64,000 bases of DNA from contig CAUYLG010071490.1 of NCBI GenBank assembly GCA_963573385.1, positions 18,562 through 82,561 on the forward strand, read 5' to 3'. Below, in pieces: positions 44,429-57,813 of this stretch; within the stretch, counting starts at the first letter, position 1, and every line of letters begins with the position of its first letter. The notes under the pieces are model-generated. The model worked only from the letters and a program-made list of their open reading frames with translations, did no database searches and had not been told where the DNA came from. The position numbers and the translations under genes are program-made. Source of the DNA: Cacajao melanocephalus. Taxonomy: Eukaryota; Chordata; Mammalia; Primates; Pitheciidae.

Positions 44429-44771
44429 AAAGTTATATAAAATGGGGCCAGGTGGAGTGGCTCATGCCTGTAATCCCAGCACTTTGGGAGGCCAAGGTGG
44501 GCAAATCACCTGAGGTCAGGAGTTTGAGATCAGCCTAGCCAACATGGCCAAATCCCATCTCTACTAAAAATACAAAAATTAGCTGGGCATGGTGGCAAGC
44601 GCCTGTAGTTCCAGCTACTTGGGAGCCTGAGGCAGGAGAATCACTGAATCCAGGAGGCAGAGGTTGCAGTTAGCTGAGGTTGCAGTGAGCCGAGATCACA
44701 CGACTGTGCTCCAGCCTGGGCAACAGAGCGAGACTCTGTCTTAAAATAATAATAATAAAGTTATATAAAAT
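44429..44771 (+). mobile_element. Alu with perfect TSD
   Basis: AAAGTTATATAAAAT occurs at 44429-44443 and 44757-44771, bracketing the element. Inside, GAGGTTGCAGT is duplicated (44660-44690). Its tail is AATAATAATAA. Confidence 0.96.
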
Positions 44772-46066
44772 TGTGCCATTTTTTTGAGCTATGTAAACTT
44801 AACTCAGTTTAAGAATTTTTTCCTATTTATTAGTCTATTATTATATATTCAATTAAGTAAAAATGTATTTGCATCCTAGGAGAACATTGGTAAGACATTT
44901 ATTACAATCTTTTTTAAATACTATAATCTTCTTGACAAGGGAGTGGGGACAAGGAATTATTTCAAATTATAGCATACGCATGTCTAGTAAAATAAGGACA
45001 GGTATTACCACATATCTTGTGATATATACTTGAAAGAATCAAGTTGACTTATAATTTATTCTACATAATTATTTAATAAAGTAAACATTTAATTCTATAC
45101 AGAATCAGACTGAAAATTCTTAATAATGCAGTGAAAACAGAAGCCTTGGCTTCTGAAAACCTAGATTTTGTAAAGTCCTGCTTCTTGAAATGATCTTGTG
45201 TGAGACTTTAATTCTATTTCAATTAAATGCTTGCCATGTATCTATTAGATGTCAGGCACTGCACTGGCACTTGGAAATAAGCAAATCATAGTCATGGCCA
45301 TCAATTAATTAGGAAAAGGGAAGCAGGTATAAACAGACACTAAAGTTCCTAAAATGAAAGCTATGTTCATTCAGTAAGCATCTCCTATGCATCAATGTGC
45401 CACACTGTGCTAGACACCAGGGATAAAAGGAAGAACCAAAAAGACCAGAGTCCCATAAGAGTATAAGGAAAGAACAGAGAAAAACTACCCTGCTTTTTTG
45501 TAGGATTGTTGTGTTAACTGTTAAGCACTATTTACAAGTGAAAGCAAGACAAATCCAAAACCATGTATCTCAGCCAAAGGTGGAGGTATTAATTGTACAA
45601 TTTCTACAGTTATGTCCAGAGTTGCCATAACCAAAATGCCTTTGAGTTTCTTTATAATAAAAGGCAAAGGAGAAAAAAACTTCTAAGAAATGGCCATTTG
45701 TGTAAAAATTACATTGAGATACAGGAAACATAAATGGAGTATATAAAGGTAGCGAAAACTGAATTTTAACACATCCAGGAAATTATCCCATACATTTTTG
45801 CTTACACAATGATATTATCCACTTATGAACAATGGCACTAGCCTAAATTTTTTTTAAATACCTTTAGATTAAGGAGAAAACTTAAAAATCTGGTTGGCAG
45901 ATTAGCTTAACATGCCCGATATCTTTGGCTGAGTTAAAGTTACCAGTGGCATGGTTACCAAAATAGGCATGCAAGCAAGCTTGTACTTGTTCTGTCTCTC
46001 TCCCCAACCACTTTGGAAAAACTGCATGCAGTGCTGCAGGATCACACAAAATAAATACAGGAAAGA

Positions 46067-46088
46067 GGGGGGGGAGGGTTGGGTGGGG
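46067..46088 (+). promoter_or_regulatory. G-quadruplex motif
   Basis: G8-A-GGG-TT-GGG-T-GGGG satisfies the usual four G-run rule with short loops. It is on the NCOA3 template strand. Confidence 0.7.
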
Positions 46089-46177
46089 AGGTGAGCAAAG
46101 CTCTACCAGTGGAAGGCGTTCCACAAGAATTGCTACAGGGTCAAAAGTTTACAGTGGTTTCAATTTCACCTTTTAGC

Positions 46178-46245
46178 AGCCAATCAGGAAACAGAGGCTG
46201 CATGCTGACCCCTCGGGCTGCAAATGAACATTAACTCATTGGCTA
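46178..46245. promoter_or_regulatory. Pair of opposed CCAAT boxes
   Basis: AGCCAATCAGG on the plus strand and, about 55 bp on, ATTGGCTACC (its complement) resemble NF-Y sites. NF-Y pairs are common in promoters and enhancers; activity here is not shown. Confidence 0.45.
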
Positions 46246-49200
46246 CCAGGATTGTACATTTTCCTTTTCTTACAAGGCTTTCCCTTTTTCTTTTAAGGGC
46301 AGGGAGGTGGAGAAGTCAAAGAAAAAGATAAGTTCAAGGTGACAATTTTATTCAAGACAATATATTTTAAACAAGTGTATGAAAAGAGAAATGATCAAGT
46401 AATTATCTTCTTTCTCCTTGAAATCTGAGTTTCTTTATCCTGTAGTATCTAACAAACCAATCATTAATGCTACTATCAAGACAAAGAATGAATTTAGGCA
46501 GGTAAAGGAGATGTATTTGCCTCCATGAGGCTGCAATTAGAACAATTTATAGGATGGTAAAAAGATAATATTGGTTGTGTATCCAGTAAATGCTTTAAAA
46601 ATAACTCAGATAATGAAGACATTTAACTGAAGGATTTACCTATACCAATTTTTTTATTTGCATAGATTCCCTACCCTCTCCTCAAATCATTAATACACAT
46701 ATGCAAGGTTCCTCTTTCCTTTTCATAATGTGGATCTACAGAAATGCAGGCAGAGCTCCTACAGTTTAAATTTTCTTTTCTTGTATGTCAGTACTCGGGA
46801 GTAACTCTATACAATAAACTCAGGAATGAACCATTTGTCAGTAGGTACAACTGCTCCCTAATTAATTTTATGTAAATTTCTTTAAAATATAGAAATCACT
46901 AAACTAATCCATTAAATACTATGTTCAACATTCTATATTTAACATTGAGCAAAGCTAAAATAAAAACCTGTACTATATACACCTTAACTGGACTACATTT
47001 AAAAACCAGATGCCTCTGAAGCACCACAGGATAAAAGTGAAATCGCTGTATTAACTGTTCTCCTTTCAAAATTAGTCAAATCCTAAATGAACACATTGTG
47101 AATTTGTAGTCAGCAGTATTTCTCTTTGACACAAGAGGTAGTTGAGTTTTAACATACTCATTGACTTAAATTTATGTTTACATTAAGAATACCCTGTAGG
47201 CACCACCACTGCCTAACAAAACAATTTCATGTAGGATATTAGTTCTTATCCAAACCAGCAAAGTAAGACAGCAGTTATTTCTGGAAACATGAAAGTAAGC
47301 AAATGTACAGAAATGCGTTACTCAACTGCTGAAGGGTTCCAAAATAACTTCAGTGTTTAAAGTTTGTACAGCAATATAATGTCAGTTAAGATAGTAAATA
47401 AACTCAATGCTGATACAGTATTTTCTTAATTCAGCATTAAAAGAAGTAATTTTCTAGTAACAACTCCCAAACCTTCATGATTTAAGTTTATGCATATTTG
47501 GCAATAAAAAGACTATTTTAAAATAGACCTAGTTGTTTTTTTAACAGGGCTTGCAGAAGTTTTACATATATGTATATATATAGATACATATATTAAATTA
47601 AGGGTCTTCTGCATATCTTCCTTTTTACAAAATGGCCTCATTTTGAAAGAAAATGGATGCGATAAAATTTTATGTCAAGTCAGCATGTTAGCAAGCTTTT
47701 TTGTGTGTTCTGAATTTGATTAATACAACCCAAGGTCACTTCCTGAAAGATGCCTAGCACTGCAGCTGCAGGCAAACTAGGCTCTAGCATAAGGCTGGGG
47801 GAAGGGAATGGGTGATGGTATTATTATTAACACTCAGACAGGATTCCATCTCCACCAGCAGCTACAGGGGGAAGTGGTGAGGCTGGGGAAGATGCCAGAA
47901 TTCCTAGCATATTAAGATTGAAATATTTCCATTCCATAATACTTAAAAATAGAAGTGTAATTAAATATATAATGCTGATGTCAAAATTATATCAGATATC
48001 CTCACTGTCACAATGTACAAACACATTTTACATAATACTATACAAATCATTTAATGCCAGACATTGTGTTGAATGCTGAGTTTACACTAAAGCAAGCATT
48101 CAGTTTACACTGAAGTCAACTCAACATTCAACACAATGCTAAGTATGACCCGTACTTGCTATGCAAAGCGTATACAAAGCAAGATAGAGGCCCTTGAAGA
48201 AAACAGAATCAGATTCAGACTTCAAAAACCAAGGGTGGCCTTAAAGTTATGAAGGTAGAAATTTAAAACACAAAAGCCTACATTGGAAAATATTTGATAA
48301 AGTTCTGTTCTGAAATTCAATTTAAATTTTCATTTTACATGAAATTCTAAATTTTCATTTTACTAACGTTAATACAAATATTACTGTGCCTTGTGCTCAA
48401 AAAAATCAAAATATACATAGTAGCCACTAGAAAAAAATTCCCCTGAATAATTAATAATAATTTATTAAGCAGCCACAATGCATAGCTAGGAAACCATAGT
48501 AATTACTTTGTTGTACTCTGAGGTTCTTTACACATTTCGATTCATTGATAAAATGGCAGGTACAGTCAGGAAATCTACATGTTCCTTGTAATTTTATACA
48601 TGTAATCTTAGAAAAATTTAATTGTGTGTGCCTTTTTCCTATGTACCAAATGTGGTTTATACTTTATCTATGATATTCCACAGAGACAAAGCAGCAGCAA
48701 AACACTGCTGTATTTTTAATGGTTGTATGACAAATGCAAAACCTGGCCTTTTTATTTTCTCTGCATGTTCAAAAGTGCTATTTGTATTTTCTACACAACT
48801 TGATAATATAATTTTGTCACTCTGTTGTGCTCCCCACCCTTTCTTTGAAGTCTGATACAGTAATTTCAACAACAAAACTGAACAAATAATGTTAGATGCT
48901 AAAGTTCAAACAAACTGCTTGAATTTTTGAATGTCAATGACTGGCAGGAAAAGGGTTGTTATTTAATAGTCACGGAGCATTCTGTATGTCAAAGGACTTT
49001 TTAAATCATTTTAGGAAAAGGAAAGCAACCAAGTAAAAACATACTGTGAGAAATCCCTGTATTTAGAGAATCTAATCCCTAGGTGTGGCTAAGAAAGCCA
49101 CTTCAAAAAGATCCATCACATGCCTTTGAAATAGGACAAACTCGAAAGACAAAGGGTAAAATTAAATTAGTTATTCATACTCCCTCTCCCCAAGACACCT

Positions 49201-49420
49201 GTGGGGCAGTGAAGAGGAATGAATTTTTCCTGGCCCCTACAGGCATACCTCATTTTATTGTGCTTTACAGATATTGCACTTTTTACAAACTGAGGTTTAT
49301 GGCAGCCCTGCTTCAAGTAAGTGTATTGGTGCCATTTTTCCAACAGCATTTGCTCACTTTGTATGCCTCCCTCACATTTTGGTGATTCTCATATTATCTC
49401 AAACTTTTTCATTTTTATGG

Positions 49421-49455
49421 AAAGGAAGGAAGGAAGGGAGGGAGGGAGGGAGGGG
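49421..49455. repeat. (GGAA)n/(GGGA)n microsatellite
   Basis: GGAAGGAAGGAAGGG passes into GGGAGGGAGGGAGGG. It lies inside the Tigger1 copy. Confidence 0.9.
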
Positions 49456-49493
49456 GCAGCGGGGAAAGGAGGAACATTTCTCACTTTAAATCA

Positions 49494-49838
<345 letters not shown>

Positions 49839-49914
49839 TCAGAAGCTGAGCCAGGCTAAAAGCTAGGCCTCTTGCACCAAACAGCCAAGTTGTGAATGTA
49901 AACGGACAAGTACT

Positions 49915-50039
49915 GTTTTTTTCTGTTACCAGATACTGGGTCTAGTTCTATGGCTCAGGCTGAGCTGCAGTGGTGCAATCACAGCTCACTGCAGCCTTGA
50001 ACTGCTGCCTGTTCAAGCAATTCCCCAACCTCAGCCTCA
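49915..50039 (-). mobile_element. Alu left monomer in Tigger1
   Basis: This is an antisense free-left-monomer-like or truncated AluJ, breaking after CCTCAGCCTCAG. Confidence 0.82.
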
Positions 50040-50306
50040 GAAAAAGTTCTTAAGAGACATTTAAAAGTGCTACTCCAATAAACACAGGAATAACAAGAAA
50101 GTAAAACAGCCTTATTACTGGTGAGAAGAATGTTTTCATGGTCTGGATAGATCAAACCAACCACAGTATTTCATAAGCCAAAGCAAGACCATAACTCTCT
50201 TCAATTCTACGAGGGCTGAGACAGTTCAAGAAGCTGAAGAAAAGTTAGAAGAGGTTGATTCGTGAGGTTTAAGGAAAGAACCCACCTACATAACATAAAA
50301 ATGAAA

Positions 50307-50604
50307 GGGCCAGGTGCAGTGGCTCACACCTGTAATCCTAATACTTTGGGAGGCCAAGGCAGGCAGATCACTTGAGCCCAGGAATTGGAGACCAGCCTGG
50401 GCAACGTCGTGAAACCCTGTCTCCACAAAGAACAAAAATATAAGCCAAGCATGGTGGCATGTGTCTATAGTCCGAGCCACTCAGGAAGCTGAGGTGGGAG
50501 GATACCTTGAGTCCGGAGGCAGAGGCTGCAGTAAGCTGAGATTACACCACAGCACTGCAGCCTGCATGACAAAGGGAGATCCTGTCTTGAAGAAAAAAAA
50601 AAAG
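50307..50604 (+). mobile_element. Alu in Tigger1
   Basis: This copy is old and full-length (CCTAATACTTTGGGAGG), with an A11 tail. Confidence 0.93.
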
Positions 50605-50747
50605 AACTATGCTTAATCTATTCTGCCTGTGCATTATAAATGGAACAATAAAGCCTGAAGGACATCTGTTTACAGAATGGTTTACTGAATATTTTAGGTC
50701 CACTGTTGAGACCTACCGCTCACAAAAAAATCCAAAATACTACTGCT

Positions 50748-51406
<659 letters not shown>

Positions 51407-51832
51407 TTAATGTTGTTTCATGCCAATTAACACAACATCCATTCTGCAGCCCATGGATTATGGAGTAATTTTAACCTTCACGTATTACCATTTAAGACAT
51501 ATTTCATAAGGCTATAGCTGCCATAGATAGTGATTCCTGTGATGGATATGGGCAAAGTGAAACGAAAACCTTCTGGTAAAGATTTGCCATTCTAGATGCC
51601 ATTGAGAACATTTTTGATTCATGGGAGGAGGTCAAAATATCAACACAAATAAGAGTCTGAAAAAAGTTGATTCCAACTCTAACGGATGACTTTGAAGGGT
51701 TCAGGACTTCAGTGGAGGAAGTAACTGGGAATGTGGTGGAAACAGGAAAAGACATGGAATCCGAAGATGTGACTGAATTACTGTAACCTCATGATAAAAC
51801 TTCAACAGATGGAGATTTTGAGCAGTTGCTCC

Positions 51833-52124
51833 CTTTTTTTTTTTTTTTTTTTTTTTTTTAGAGACAGGGTCTTACTCTGTCACACAGGCTTAAATGCAGT
51901 GGCCTGACACAGCTCACTGCAGCCTCAACTACCCAAGCTCAAGCAATCCTCCTGCCTCAGCTTCCTAAGGAGCTGGAGTACAGGCATGCGCCACCATACC
52001 TGGCTAATTTTTGTATTTTTTATAGAGATGGGGTTTCACCATGTTGCCCAGGCTGGTCTCAAACTCCTGGGCTCAAGTGATCCACCTGCTGGGATTACAG
52101 TTGTGAGCCACCACACACCCAGCC
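51833..52124 (-). mobile_element. Alu in Tigger1
   Basis: This antisense copy has a T25 run at its start and lacks about 30 bp near 52088. Confidence 0.93.
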
Positions 52125-52298
52125 TTAAGGAGTTGCTTCTTACAGATGATCAAATAGTTTCATGAGATGGCATCTACCCCTGGTGATGATTCTGTGAACA
52201 TCTATTGAAATTGTTAAAAAAAGAACCTAGAGTATTACATAAACATAGTTTCTTAAAGGAGCGGCAGGGTTTTAAGAGGGCTGACTTCTGTTGTTACA

Positions 52299-53003
<705 letters not shown>

Positions 53004-53023
53004 AGTTTTTTAATTAATCATTA

Positions 53024-53232
53024 TGTATTTTTTTTGTAGAGACAGGGTCTCCCTATGTTGCCCAGGCTGGTCTTGAACTCCTAGGCTCAAGTGATCCTCC
53101 TGCCTCAGCTTGGGAGGCTGAGGCAGGAAAACTGCTTGAACCTAGAAGGTGGAGGTTGTCGTGAGCTGAGATCACGCCACTGCACTTCAGCCTGGGTGAC
53201 AAAGTGAAACTCTGTCTCAAATAAAAAATTTA
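53024..53232. mobile_element. Fused inverted Alu halves
   Basis: 53024-53110 is a minus-strand Alu part and 53111-53232 a plus-strand right-monomer part. They join at a hairpin: CCTGCCTCAGC (53099-53109) faces GCTGAGGCAGG (53117-53127) across seven bases. Confidence 0.88.
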
Positions 53233-53368
53233 AATTTGTCCCAGCCACTGCAGCCTTTATTAGTCACCTTCCTGATCAGTCAGCAGCCATCAATACTGAG
53301 GCAAGACACCCTCGGCATCAAGATTTACAGCTTTCTAAATGTTAAGATGAGCATTAGCATTTTTTAGC

Positions 53369-53671
53369 AATAATTTTTTTTTTTTTTTTTGGAGACAGAG
53401 TCATCAGGCTCTGTCACTGAGGCTGGAAGGCAGTGGCACAATATTGGCTCAAAGAAGCCTTCACCTCCCACCTCAAGCAATCCTCCCACCTCAGCCTCCC
53501 AAGTAGCTGGGATTACCAGCACACACCACCACCACACCTGGCTAATTTTTATATTGTTTTGGTAGAGATGGAATCTTGCCATGTTGCCCAAGCTGGTCTC
53601 TAATTACGGAGCTCCAGGGATCCACTCACCTCAGCCTCCCAAAGTGCTAAGACGAGCCACCCCACCTGGCC
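53369..53671 (-). mobile_element. Alu in Tigger1
   Basis: This copy is full-length and diverged, with a T19 run. The final Tigger1 piece (ACAATAAAGTGTTTTTTTAA) follows it. Confidence 0.93.
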
Positions 53672-53847
53672 ACAATAAAGTGTTTTTTTAAATAAGGTAT
53701 CTATATTGTTTCTTTAGATATACCCTACTGCACACTTAACAGAATACAGTGTAAACATCTTTTTTATGCACTGACAAACACAAAAAAATTTGTGACTCAT
53801 TTTATTACAATATTCATTTTATCACAGTGGTCCGAGGTATACCTCTA

Positions 53848-54175
53848 TTTTCTTCTACCATGTGAACTACTACAAAGATAACAGAGAAAAAAGCAGACTT
53901 ACAGTAGCTACCTAGCTTTTTGCCGCAGTCTGGCACAAAGGAAATGCCATCATTCCTCCCTGGTTTTATTCAATGCATTCCTCACTTGGCAAGGAAAGTA
54001 AACTCAACTGGAGCCACAGCAGTTTGCTGCCTGGTCGTCTTCCGGAACCAATGCAGCTTCTGTGCCAAAAATAGAACTTGAAAGGAAATACTGACTATAA
54101 AACAAAAGCAAACAAAATAGTGGCCTGCATGTCTTCTTACCCTGCCAGAGTTGTTTTTAACAAACGACTCAAAAG
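53848..54175. other. Unique intron sequence
   Basis: Nothing that I recognise. Confidence 0.5.
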
Positions 54176-54300
54176 CCTCCGGGTATGGTGGTTCATGCCT
54201 GTCATCCCAACCCTTTGGAAAACTGGAGGAACACTTGAGGCCAGGAGTTCAAGACCAGCCTTGACACAGAAAGACCCCATCTCTACAAAAAGAAAATAAG
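54176..54300 (+). mobile_element. Old Alu, left half (split)
   Basis: This is a diverged left monomer ending CTCTACAAAAAGAAAATAAG. Its right half is at 54599 after a nested Alu. Confidence 0.87.
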
Positions 54301-54598
<298 letters not shown>

Positions 54599-54770
54599 AA
54601 TTAGCCAGGTGTGATGACATGGACCTTTAGTCTCAACTATTTGGGAGGCTGAGGTGAGAGGATGACTCGAGCCCAGGAGTTTGAGGTTACAGTGAGCTGT
54701 GATTGCACTACTGCTCTGAACTCTAGGCAATAGTGCAACACCATAACTCTTTAAAAACAAACAAACAAAC
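54599..54770 (+). mobile_element. Old Alu, right half
   Basis: TTAGCCAGGTGTGATGACAT onward completes the split AluJ. Its tail is (AAAC)n. Confidence 0.87.
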
Positions 54771-54847
54771 ATTTTGTGTTACATCAAACTGGATAGACTG
54801 GCTATCATATAATTTTAAAATTCTGTTTAAAAAAAAATACAAAGTAT

Positions 54848-55490
<643 letters not shown>

Positions 55491-55493
55491 AGC

Positions 55494-55738
55494 TTAAGCA
55501 AGGTGCAGTGGTTCATGCCTGTAATCCCAGCACTTTGGGAAGCTAAGGCAGGAGGATCACTTGAGGCCTGGAGTTGTAGACAAGCAAGCAACATAGCAAG
55601 ACCCTGTCTCTATGAAATAAAATTAAAAAAAAAAAAATTCACTGGGCATGCTGGCACAGGCCTGTAGTCCTAGCTTCTTGGGGAGGCTGAGGCAAGAGGA
55701 TCACTTGAGCCCAGGAATTGGAAGCTTCAGTGAGCTAT
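55494..55738 (+). mobile_element. Old Alu, first part (split)
   Basis: This is the left monomer and most of the right monomer, up to GAGCTATAAACATGCCACT. It is interrupted by the half-Alu at 55751 and resumes at 55896-55955 with GCACTGCAGTCTGGGC and an A20 tail. Confidence 0.9.
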
Positions 55739-55895
55739 AAACATGCCACTAGCCAGGTGCGGTGGCTCATGCCTGTAATCCTAGCACTTTGGGAGGCTGA
55801 AGTGGGTGGATCACCTGAAGTCAGGAGTTCAAGATCAGCCTGGCCATCACAGTGAAACCCCATCTTTAAAAAATAAAAATAAAAAACATGCCACT
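55739..55895 (+). mobile_element. Half-length Alu with own TSD, nested in Alu
   Basis: The body, 55751-55883, has only the left monomer and an A-rich tail. AAACATGCCACT is repeated exactly at 55739-55750 and 55884-55895, so it inserted as a short unit. Confidence 0.93.
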
Positions 55896-55974
55896 GCACT
55901 GCAGTCTGGGCAACAGATCAAGACCCTGTGTCTTAAAAAAAAAAAAAAAAAAAAAAGTCTACTTAAAAAAAAAT

Positions 55975-56275
55975 TGGCCAGCCCAGTAGCTCAAGCCCAT
56001 AATCCCAGCACTTTAGGAGACTGAGGCAGGCAGACTGCTTGAGCCCAGGAGTTCCAGACCAGCTTGGGCAACATGGCCAAACCCTGTCTCTACAAAACAT
56101 ACAAAAAATTAGCAGAGCATGATGGCATACATCTGTGATCCCAGCTACTCAGGTGGCTGGAGGCTGTAGAGGGAGGATCACCTGAGCCCCAGAGGTCAAG
56201 CTGCAGTGAGCCAAGATCATACCACTGAACTCCAGCCTGAGTGACAATGAGACCCTATCTCACAAAAAGAAAAAA
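55975..56275 (+). mobile_element. Alu (old)
   Basis: This copy is diverged (GGCCAGCCCAGTAGCTCAAG) with small insertions in the right monomer. Confidence 0.92.
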
Positions 56276-56425
56276 ATCACGAGGGAGGAGACTACATATT
56301 GGGTACAGTGTACACTGCTCGAGTACACCTAAAAACTCAGAAATCACCACAAAAGAACTCACCCATGTAACCAAAACCATCCATAACCCAAAAACTATTC
56401 AAATAAAAAAAATCTTTTTAAATCA
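56276..56425 (+). mobile_element. L1 3' end
   Basis: ATTGGGTACAGTGTACACTG, ACTCACCCATGTAACC and AAAAACTATTCAAATAAAA are the terminal words of an L1 3'UTR. Confidence 0.8.
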
Positions 56426-56947
56426 AAGCAAGCCACAGACTGAGAAAAATGTTTAACACATCAAGGATTTACTCCAAAATACATAAAGAACTCTTCGATG
56501 ACAAAATGGTAACACAAGAAACCAGTTAAAAGATGGACAAAAGACATCTCACTGAAGATACACAGATGGCAAATAAGCATATGAAGATGCTGAACATCGT
56601 GTCATTAAAGGACTACTAATTACAACAATGAGATACTACAACATACCTGCTGGAATGGCTAAAATCTTTTTTAAAAACTGACAATACCAAATGTTATGAG
56701 CATGCAAAGTAACAAGAGCTCTCATTCATTGCTGGTGAGGATGCAAATGGTACAGCCAGTTTGGAAGACAGTTAGGCAGTTTTTCACAAAGCTAAAACCT
56801 AGCTTAACCATATGATCCAGCAATCACACTTCTAGGTATTTATCCAAGTATGATCCTGCAATCATACTTTTAAGTATTTATCCAGTTATGATCTAGCAAT
56901 CACACTTCTAGGTATTCATCCAATTGAGTTGAAAACTCAGTGTCCTC
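56426..56947 (+). mobile_element. L1 ORF2 3' region
   Basis: GGACAAAAGACATCTCACTG, TGGCAAATAAGCATATGAAG and TCATTGCTGGTGAGGATGCA belong to the 3' part of L1 ORF2. It carries the 38-bp triplication and is broken in all frames. Confidence 0.82.
56811..56924. repeat. 38-bp tandem triplication
   Basis: Units start at 56811, 56849 and 56887 (TATGATCCAGCAATCACAC and variants). They differ at several sites, so the expansion is old. Confidence 0.93.
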
Positions 56948-57236
56948 ATGGCCCAGCACAATGGCTCATATCTGTAATCTCATCACTTTGGGAGGACAAA
57001 GCGGGTAGATCACTTCAGGTCAGGAGTTCGAGACCAGCCTGGCCAGCATGGTAAAACCCTGTCTCTACCAAAATTACAAAAAGCCAGCCATGGTAGCACA
57101 TATCTGTAATCCCAGCTATCCAGTGGCTGAGGCAGGAGAATTGCCTGAAACCAGAAGACAACAGTTGCAGTGAGCCAGGATCATGCCACTGCACTCCAGC
57201 CTGGGCAACAGAGCAAAACTGTCTCCAAAAAAAAAT
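56948..57236 (+). mobile_element. Alu
   Basis: This copy is full-length and diverged, with an A9 tail. Confidence 0.93.
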
Positions 57237-57239
57237 GTA

Positions 57240-57377
57240 AGGTCAGGTGCACTGGCTCACACCTGTAATCCCAGCACTTTGGGAAACCAAGGCAGGCGGA
57301 TCATCTGAGGTCAGCAGTTCGAGACCAGCCTGGTCAACATGGTGAAACCCCATCTCTATTAAAAATACAAAAATTAG
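57240..57377 (+). mobile_element. Alu left monomer
   Basis: It is truncated at TACAAAAATTAG, where the next Alu begins. Confidence 0.88.
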
Positions 57378-57812
<435 letters not shown>

Positions 57813-57813
57813 A

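Larger units (their letters stand above)
44772..49237. other. 4.5-kb Alu-free island
   Basis: Not one Alu is seen here, in a region that otherwise averages about one per 0.8 kb. 45225-45450 resembles an L2-type repeat (GTCAGGCACTGCACTGG, then GTGCTAGACACCAGGG). The rest looks unique. CCAAT boxes at 46178-46184 and 46237-46243 and a G-quadruplex motif at 46067-46088 lie close together. No exon is seen. Confidence 0.7.

Noticed and set aside
46067..46245. Possible alternative NCOA3 promoter in intron 1
   Set aside because: CCAAT boxes and a G-rich run alone are not enough. There is no CpG island, TATA box or first exon with a donor joined to known exons.
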